Source: an uncultured Eubacteriales bacterium
GTDB lineage: Bacteria > Bacillota > Clostridia > Oscillospirales > Acutalibacteraceae
Reading direction: 5' to 3'
DNA: 47,167 nt
Assembly: GCA_900316385.1 (NCBI GenBank)
Contig: ONCP01000013.1
Span: 1 to 47,167 of the forward strand
In this document: positions 41,732-47,167 of the stretch, one piece after another
How positions within the stretch are numbered: position 1 is the stretch's first letter
How the letters are laid out: every line of letters begins with the position of its first letter
Notes under the pieces: generated by a model
The model's input: the letters and a program-made list of their open reading frames with translations, nothing else
The model's database searches: none
What the model was told of the DNA's origin: nothing
Made by a program: the position numbers and the translations under genes

Positions 41732-41784
41732 AAAAGTAGAAACTTACTTTTGTTCGAAAACTTTTAATTAGAAAAGAGAGTGTC

Positions 41785-42534
41785 ATGAATTATTTAGCTT
41801 TTCAAAAATCCATTTCAAATGAGTTAATCGCTACAAAGGATAGAGTTCGAAACATTATCGAGAATCGTCATTGGGGAGAAGAAGGAAGATACAAAGAAGT
41901 AATTTTGATAGAAAACCTAAAAAAGCGCCTACCAAAAAACATCAGCGTAGGCACAGGATTTATTATCAACCATCATCTTATCTCAACTCAAATCGATATC
42001 ATCATTTATCGCAATGAAATACCTATCATCTTACAACAGGGTGACTTTGTTATAGTACCTTCCGAGGCTGTTATTGGTGTTATTGAGGTTAAAACATGCA
42101 TAAGCCCCAACAAGATAGAAGAAATCATTGATAAAGCCGCCCAAATCAATGATCTCTTCGATCATAGGATTTTTAACGGAGTCTTCTCTTTTGACAATAA
42201 AAACGATTGGAAAAAGGAACATCAACTTGATAAAGCAAAAAACGCTTTGATACGTTGCAATGGAATAGTAAATTATATTTGTTTCGGTCAAAACTATTTT
42301 GCAAAATATTGGGATGCCCAACACCCGTCTCTTGATTGTAATGATTCTCACTATAGTTTTTATAGAATCAAAGACCTCGCCTTTGGGTATTTTATTTCAA
42401 ATCTTATTGAGGATATTTACTATATGACAGAAAGCCACCCTCTTCCGCAAACTCTGTATGATATGTTTTATCCAATCGAGAATACAAAAGAAGCTTACCG
42501 TTTTGACGACTTAATTCTTCCGTCAATAATATGA
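41785..42534 (+). CDS. DUF6602-like PD-(D/E)XK nuclease-fold protein
   Basis: This 249-residue protein contains QIDIIIYRNEIPII (Asp71) and, 30 residues on, GVIEVKTCI (Glu101, Lys103), the D...ExK core of restriction-type nucleases. The N-terminal helix with ENRHWGEEGRYKEVILIENLKKRLP and the GTGFIIN strand fit DUF6602 proteins. It would be soluble. The ATG at 41785 has AAAGAGAG upstream. It stands between the AAA_14/DUF4143 ATPase and a membrane protein and may be transcribed with them. A defence nuclease is plausible; nuclease activity is inferred only from the motif. Confidence 0.75.
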   Translation: MNYLAFQKSISNELIATKDRVRNIIENRHWGEEGRYKEVILIENLKKRLPKNISVGTGFIINHHLISTQIDIIIYRNEIPIILQQGDFVIVPSEAVIGVIEVKTCISPNKIEEIIDKAAQINDLFDHRIFNGVFSFDNKNDWKKEHQLDKAKNALIRCNGIVNYICFGQNYFAKYWDAQHPSLDCNDSHYSFYRIKDLAFGYFISNLIEDIYYMTESHPLPQTLYDMFYPIENTKEAYRFDDLILPSII

Positions 42535-42769
42535 GATATAACAGTTTAATCAAAAAACTACCGAATTAGAGTATTTCAACTATCTTCCAAAAATATACGA
42601 ATACAAAAAACTTAATTATTTTTTTGTAACAAAGCAAAGGAAAAAACATGAAGACAAAATACAGAATCAAGTCAACTATACAGTTCTTTGCATTTGCCTT
42701 TTATCCAAAAACAACGCTGATTGTTCCTCAATTATTTCAGTTATTGCAATTACGTTACTCAGTTGGATT

Positions 42770-43777
42770 ATGTCTGTATCCGAAGAGGACTCATCTCTAT
42801 ATAACATCGCATTTGCATTGATTACAGGTGCAGTAGCCTCGTTTTTTGTTGCTATTATTGTCGAACTATCAAACAACTATCGCCATAATAAGCTCGCGTG
42901 GTACGAACTGCAAGATTATTATCAATGCATAACAGATTACGAAAACATGAAACAAGCACTTATGCAACCTTTTTCGTTACAGAAAGCGGAAGAAAACGCC
43001 CGATATAATTTTACCGAAGAAGAAGGAAACACCGTAGTTACATCTCGGGATAACGAATACAAGCCAAAGGATATCATTGAAGCGACATGGACTCAACTTC
43101 CGAATATTATTCCTATCTTTATCGATACTCTTAAATACAAAAAAGCTTTCCTTTCTGACAAGGAAATTGAAGAACTAAAGCATATTATTATCCTTCACAA
43201 TCAAATTAAAAAGGAAATACATACAATTCTGCTAATGTCACCAATGATTCATAATGCCATCAATCATCCAGATGAAAGCTATCTCGAAGGAATGTATCCA
43301 AAAAATATTTTATCAGATATGCCCGAATGGATCAAAAAGCACTTGGCGAGCAGAGAAAGCCAAAACGCCATGGAACGTTTAGCACACGACATAGTATCTG
43401 ACACATTTTTGAGCAAGCAATTTCTGAAAAACTATGACATTTCTCAAAATGGCATTGATAATTATCACTACACATATGATGAACAATCTATTGACGATAA
43501 TATCGAATACGATACAGAAGAAGATGAAATGGAATATAACTATCCTGAAACTGAAGAAGAATTCAAGACCATGAATGACCAATACTATAAGCAATTGGAG
43601 GAAAGCCAGCGACCGTTTGTTTCATGGCACATCATCAAATGTTGCTTTGATATCTCTAATAGTATTGAAGAGTTAGAAAAAATCATAATAAAAAAGCCTT
43701 ACTATAGCATTTTTCTAGAGTTTTTCAAAAAGTTCGATTCCGATTCAAGTAATCAGGTAAATCAACATTGCGCATAA
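42770..43777 (+). CDS. Hypothetical membrane-anchored protein, N-terminus probably frameshifted
   Basis: This 335-residue frame starts inside a hydrophobic hairpin. One helix follows the ATG (IAFALITGAVASFFVAIIVEL), and another lies just before it in the same frame (SSIISVIAITLLSWIM), with no usable start codon. A well-placed start with AAAGGA exists at 42648 (MKTKYRIKSTIQFFAF) in another frame. The two frames meet at the A tract 42707-42711; adding one A would join them. The intact protein would be about 375 residues with two N-terminal helices and a long cytoplasmic helical part ending in an acidic patch (EYDTEEDEMEYN). I do not recognise a family. It follows the DUF6602 gene. Confidence 0.6.
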   Translation: MSVSEEDSSLYNIAFALITGAVASFFVAIIVELSNNYRHNKLAWYELQDYYQCITDYENMKQALMQPFSLQKAEENARYNFTEEEGNTVVTSRDNEYKPKDIIEATWTQLPNIIPIFIDTLKYKKAFLSDKEIEELKHIIILHNQIKKEIHTILLMSPMIHNAINHPDESYLEGMYPKNILSDMPEWIKKHLASRESQNAMERLAHDIVSDTFLSKQFLKNYDISQNGIDNYHYTYDEQSIDDNIEYDTEEDEMEYNYPETEEEFKTMNDQYYKQLEESQRPFVSWHIIKCCFDISNSIEELEKIIIKKPYYSIFLEFFKKFDSDSSNQVNQHCA

Positions 43778-44021
43778 TAAAAACTTATACTTATTTCTTG
43801 ATGATTAAAACCTAATTATTTTACAATACACGTTAGAATCTTCCACTATTTTACAGTTTAACCATATATATCCATAATTCTGACCCGTCACAGATAACAT
43901 TGATACCCTGGCTGAATTTCTGCGTAAATATAGGCAGGTTTGCTGAAAGGCAGGGGCTTGAGTAGTACATATTGACGATAAAAATTAAATTAACAATGAG
44001 TATCCGCAAATGGTATAAAAC

Positions 44022-44059
44022 AAGCTCGGTGCATTTTCTGTTGCACCGAACCTGTTTTT
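44022..44059 (+). terminator. Terminator inside repeat copy 3
   Basis: Stem CGGTGCA / TGCACCG, with the lower part weakened by one mismatch relative to copies 1 and 2, followed by GTTTTT. The G-to-A changes near the top are compensated. Confidence 0.7.
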
Positions 44060-44123
44060 CGTTGTATTTTTTGTGATGAAGCAGTATATTTTCGTTGTAT
44101 TTTTTGTAATTCGGTGTTATGCT
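44058..44123 (+). promoter_or_regulatory. Promoter with two phased direct repeats
   Basis: TTCGTTGTATTTTTTGT at 44058 and 44091, 33 bp apart. The second gives TTGTAT (44095-44100), 17 bp, TATGCT (44118-44123). It is weaker than its relative at 40374-40402 and now lies in front of the primase-helicase gene. Confidence 0.65.
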
Positions 44124-44155
44124 AATAATAGAAAATCATAAAAAGGTGTGATGTA

Positions 44156-44182
44156 ATGTGCCGTTGTATTCAATTTCTTTAA
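44156..44182 (+). pseudogene. Remnant of an AAA_14/DUF4143 ATPase start
   Basis: The ribosome site AAAAGGTGTGATGTA and the start ATG-T(A/G)C-CGT are shared with the ATPase at 40436. Here the frame reads only eight codons (MCRCIQFL) before TAA. It could now act as a short upstream frame for the next gene, whose start is 31 bases further on. Confidence 0.6.
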
Positions 44183-44213
44183 TTCACACTTAACCTTGAA
44201 AGAATGACTGACT

Positions 44214-47072
44214 ATGCTTTCTTATAAAGAATTACTCAAAAAATACAATATTGCACTGCAAACTATCGATTCTTTACGTGCTGAAAATAAAAAACTAAAA
44301 TCAAAACTGGGAATCGTCGAAGCTAATGCTTCGGCAACGACAACTAATGATAGATCAGCCATCAACAAATACAGCAGCGTGGACACAAAGATACGTTTGT
44401 TTAGAAAACTTTTTTCCGGACGGGAAGACGTTTTCGCACGGCGATGGTCCAGCAAAACGACTGGAAAAAGTGGCTATCAGCCTGTTTGTGAAAACGAATG
44501 GACTGAGGGAATCTGCGATAAAAAAGCATATAAATGCTCGGTATGTCCTAACAGAAAACTATTGCCGTTATCCGACAGAGCAGTTTATAATCATCTTTCC
44601 GGCAAAGACGAATACGGCAGGGATGTTATCGGCATTTATCCCATGCTTCCAGATGATACCTGCCGGTTTTTGTGCGCTGATTTTGATGATGCTGAATTTG
44701 AAAAAGATGTAGCAGCTTATCGCTCAGTTTGCGAAGAGCTGAATCTGTCTGTTTCCATAGAACGATCGCGCTCCGGCAACGGTGCACACGCTTGGATCTT
44801 CTTTGAGGAAGCGGTACCGGCTGATATGGCTCGGAAAATGGGAACGATTATTCTCACTAAAGCGATGCAACTGCGCGGGGAATTATCCTTCAAATCATAC
44901 GACCGCTTTTTCCCAAATCAGGATACGATGCCTGTCGTCGGATTTGGGAATCTGATTGCTCTGCCGCTGCAAGGACGCGCCCGTAAGACCGGGAACAGCG
45001 TTTTTGTTGACGAAAACTTTATCCCCTATCCCGATCAGTGGGAATATCTTGCTTCCATTCAATATGTATCTCCTGAACAGGTTGAGGAAACAGTCACAAA
45101 GTATGGAAAGAATAACGAACTTGGAGAGCTTGTCAGGGATACGGAGGAAAAGCCGTGGGAAGCAAAGAAACACCACTCACTCTGTCAGCTCGATTTTCCG
45201 GCAACGCTTGAAATCGTCCGCGCTAATATGGTATACATCCCTGTTACCGGATTAATCTCGCCAACGCTAAACGCCGTAAAACGTCTTGCGGCGTTCAAGA
45301 ATCCTGATTTTTACAGAGCACAGGCAATGCGAATGCCGATATATGACAAGCCCCGCGTTATCTGTTGCGCTGACATCACGAAAGATTATATTGCTCTTCC
45401 CCGCGGATGTGAAAAATCGCTTTGCGATATGCTAAACGAAGCGAATGTTCGGTATAGCCTAGTTGATAAAACGAATCCCGGCACCTTGATTCCCGTTTCA
45501 TTCAACGGTAGTCTTCGCGAGGATCAGCAAAAAGCCGCTGACGCAATTCTTGAACATGATACAGGCGTATTATCTGCAACCACAGGATTCGGCAAAACGG
45601 TGATTGCCTCATATCTGATAGCACAGCGAAAAGTCAACACACTTATCCTTGTCCATACACAGGCACTTTTAGCACAATGGAAGAAATCGCTGGAAGCGTT
45701 TTTATGCTTTGACCTTACTCCGCCGGAAACACCGAAAAGACGTGGTCGTCGTACTGTTTGGTCTCCGATCGGAACGCTTGGCTCTCAAAAAAATACCCTG
45801 CACGGAATTGTTGATATCGCAATTATTCAGTCTGCTTTATCTGACGGCGAAGCAAAAGATTTGGTTAAGAATTACGGTATGGTGATCGTAGATGAATGTC
45901 ATCATATTTCCGCGGTCAATTTTGAGAAGGTTCTAAAAAGCGCAAATGCCAAATATGTATACGGATTGACCGCAACACCCACTCGTCAAGACGGTCACCA
46001 TCCTATCATATTTATGCAGTGCGGTCCTATACGTTATAAGGTTGACGCAAAGGAACAAGCTGAGAAAAGACCATTTGAGCATTACCTTATCCCGCGATTC
46101 ACTTCATTCCGTTCCGCTGCGGATAAAACGATTACCGCTATATATAAGGAATTGTCTGAAAACCAACTGCGCAATAATCTGATTGCAAATGACGTGATCG
46201 AAGCTTTATGTGATGGCAGAACTCCTATAATCTTAACAGAACGGCGTGAGCACATAGAAACTTTAAGCGGATTGTTGTCAGGAAAATGTGATAACATTAT
46301 CACTCTTTTCGGAACAAGCTCGCAAAAAGAAAAGAGAGAAACACTCGCAAAGCTTGAATCAATCCCTGACAACGAAAAACTTATTATCATCGCCACCGGA
46401 AAATATGTTGGCGAAGGGTTTGATTATCCAAGGCTTGATACCCTTTTTCTCGCGCTGCCGATTGCATGGAAAGGTAAGGTCGCTCAGTATACAGGCAGAT
46501 TACACCGCAATTATACCGGCAAAACCGAAGTGCAGGTTTATGATTATGTGGATATTCATGTGCCTATGCTCGAAAAAATGTATCAAAAGCGCGTAAAAGG
46601 CTATGCCGCTGTGGGATATAAGGCAAAAATCAAAGCAATTGAGCCTATAACACCGAATCTGATTTATGACGGAAAAAGCTTTTATCCCGTATTTGCAGAC
46701 GACGTTATGCACGCAACTAAAGAGATTCTGATCGTCAGCCCATTTATGCGTAAAAACCGCTTAACACAAACGATAAAACTTTTGTCGCAGGTAATTCTGA
46801 ATGGCGTTTCTGTCACTGTCGTAACCCGTCCGCCGGATGACTTCAAAGAAAAAGAGCGCGATATCGTTATTCAAAACACTGAATTGCTTTTAGATCATGG
46901 AATCCAAGTAAAATACAAATCCGAATTTCATCAAAAGTTCACAGTAATCGATCAGAAAGCAGCTTGGTACGGAAGCGTGAATTTTCTCAGTTACGGAACA
47001 CACGAGGAAAGCATTATGCGCTTTGAAAGTTATGACCTCGCCGGACAGCTTATTGACACGGTTATATGGTAA
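44214..47072 (+). CDS. Primase-helicase-PLD protein of TOTE conflict-system type
   Basis: This is a 952-residue multidomain protein. Residues 5-35 form a coiled coil. Residues about 60-290 look like an archaeo-eukaryotic primase domain: a Cys-rich knuckle (CDKKAYKCSVCP), the metal motif CADFDD (Asp156, Asp158), GNGAHAWIFF (His192) and GFGNLIALPLQGR. Residues about 430-780 are an SF2 helicase: ATTGFGKT (Lys461), VDECHH (560-564), LTATPTR and QYTGRLHR. Residues about 825-952 are PLD-like with one HxK motif, EFHQKFTVID...YGSVNF (His906, Lys908). Such primase-helicase proteins belong to systems proposed to act against invading DNA. The ATG at 44214 has only a weak AAAGAA site. Promoter and leader come from an ATPase unit. 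The protein appears complete. Confidence 0.82.
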   Translation: MLSYKELLKKYNIALQTIDSLRAENKKLKSKLGIVEANASATTTNDRSAINKYSSVDTKIRLFRKLFSGREDVFARRWSSKTTGKSGYQPVCENEWTEGICDKKAYKCSVCPNRKLLPLSDRAVYNHLSGKDEYGRDVIGIYPMLPDDTCRFLCADFDDAEFEKDVAAYRSVCEELNLSVSIERSRSGNGAHAWIFFEEAVPADMARKMGTIILTKAMQLRGELSFKSYDRFFPNQDTMPVVGFGNLIALPLQGRARKTGNSVFVDENFIPYPDQWEYLASIQYVSPEQVEETVTKYGKNNELGELVRDTEEKPWEAKKHHSLCQLDFPATLEIVRANMVYIPVTGLISPTLNAVKRLAAFKNPDFYRAQAMRMPIYDKPRVICCADITKDYIALPRGCEKSLCDMLNEANVRYSLVDKTNPGTLIPVSFNGSLREDQQKAADAILEHDTGVLSATTGFGKTVIASYLIAQRKVNTLILVHTQALLAQWKKSLEAFLCFDLTPPETPKRRGRRTVWSPIGTLGSQKNTLHGIVDIAIIQSALSDGEAKDLVKNYGMVIVDECHHISAVNFEKVLKSANAKYVYGLTATPTRQDGHHPIIFMQCGPIRYKVDAKEQAEKRPFEHYLIPRFTSFRSAADKTITAIYKELSENQLRNNLIANDVIEALCDGRTPIILTERREHIETLSGLLSGKCDNIITLFGTSSQKEKRETLAKLESIPDNEKLIIIATGKYVGEGFDYPRLDTLFLALPIAWKGKVAQYTGRLHRNYTGKTEVQVYDYVDIHVPMLEKMYQKRVKGYAAVGYKAKIKAIEPITPNLIYDGKSFYPVFADDVMHATKEILIVSPFMRKNRLTQTIKLLSQVILNGVSVTVVTRPPDDFKEKERDIVIQNTELLLDHGIQVKYKSEFHQKFTVIDQKAAWYGSVNFLSYGTHEESIMRFESYDLAGQLIDTVIW

Positions 47073-47100
47073 CCGCTTAATAACCGCCCCATAAACATGA

Positions 47101-47127
47101 CCCCTCCGCTTTTCTTTTGCGGAGGGG
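47101..47127 (+). terminator. Hairpin after the primase-helicase gene
   Basis: Perfect 9-bp stem CCCCTCCGC / GCGGAGGGG with a T-rich loop. The T run after it is poor (TTAACAC), so termination efficiency is uncertain. Confidence 0.55.
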
Positions 47128-47167
47128 TTAACACATAGGCTTCGATTATTCTGTTACGGATTTTGTT

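Larger units (their letters stand above)
43862..44165 (+). repeat. Island repeat copy 3
   Basis: A 304-bp unit matching copy 2 throughout except a diverged stretch before the terminator and the loss of one of the three direct repeats. The coding-like tail (43887-43946) is identical to copy 2. It ends in the first codons of an ATPase gene that is otherwise missing. Confidence 0.85.

Noticed and set aside
36773..44165. The island repeats considered as insertion-sequence ends
   Set aside because: They are direct, not inverted, carry a terminator and promoter, and no transposase lies between them.

Overview
The window looks like chromosomal DNA of a spore-forming, starch-degrading Clostridia of the Ruminococcus type, closest in style to Ruminococcus bromii. 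The reasons are: three proteins with C-terminal type I dockerin modules; a secreted GH13 amylase next to a dockerin-bearing starch-binding protein; the sporulation pair gpr-spoIIP; Gram-positive Shine-Dalgarno sites; and FMN and tetrahydrofolate riboswitches in front of ECF-type vitamin uptake components. The species assignment is inference from gene content.

Layout. 0.1-7.2 kb: an acyl-CoA ligase, a lipocalin-like membrane protein, phosphoglucomutase (pgcA), a small membrane protein and an intracellular GH13 enzyme fused to a DUF1653 domain. A conserved structured element occurs three times here: before the ligase, in the pgcA leader, and between the pgcA stop and its terminator. 7.2-15.8 kb: a cell-surface block with an LCP-family transferase, a YfbR-type nucleotidase, and a plus-strand operon of YfhO, M20 dipeptidase, DUF975-like protein, GT2 glycosyltransferase and LicD, running from a clear promoter to a bidirectional terminator. 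15.8-17.4 kb: folT behind a THF riboswitch and ribU behind an FMN riboswitch. 17.5-21.5 kb: a secreted amylase and a starch-binding dockerin protein. 21.7-28.1 kb: rarA, glyA, dus, an acidic repeat protein, spoIIP and gpr, all on the minus strand. 28.2-30.6 kb: a secreted C1 peptidase with dockerin (apparently leaderless mRNA) and an MscS channel. 30.6-33.2 kb: an overlapping PqqD / S26 peptidase / ABC exporter operon that looks like a RiPP-type handling cassette without a local precursor. 33.4-36.4 kb: an LRR-dockerin protein, shikimate kinase and pyruvate kinase.

From about 36.68 kb to the end the character changes. By eye the DNA is more AT-rich and the genes are accessory. A SpoVT/AbrB-type gene is cut after about 33 codons and runs straight into a repeat that recurs at 40.1 and 43.9 kb. 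The three repeat copies separate cassettes. The first holds an HTH-AAA-PD-(D/E)XK protein with two hypothetical genes. The second holds an AAA_14/DUF4143 ATPase, a DUF6602 nuclease-like protein and a membrane protein whose N-terminus seems frameshifted. The third holds a large primase-helicase-PLD protein of the TOTE conflict-system type. Promoters in front of the two ATPases have their -35 box inside the last unit of helically phased direct repeats. The TOTE gene sits behind a copy of one of these promoters, followed by the first few codons of a vanished ATPase gene. I read this as a genomic island in which accessory, possibly defence-related, genes have been exchanged between shared repeats.
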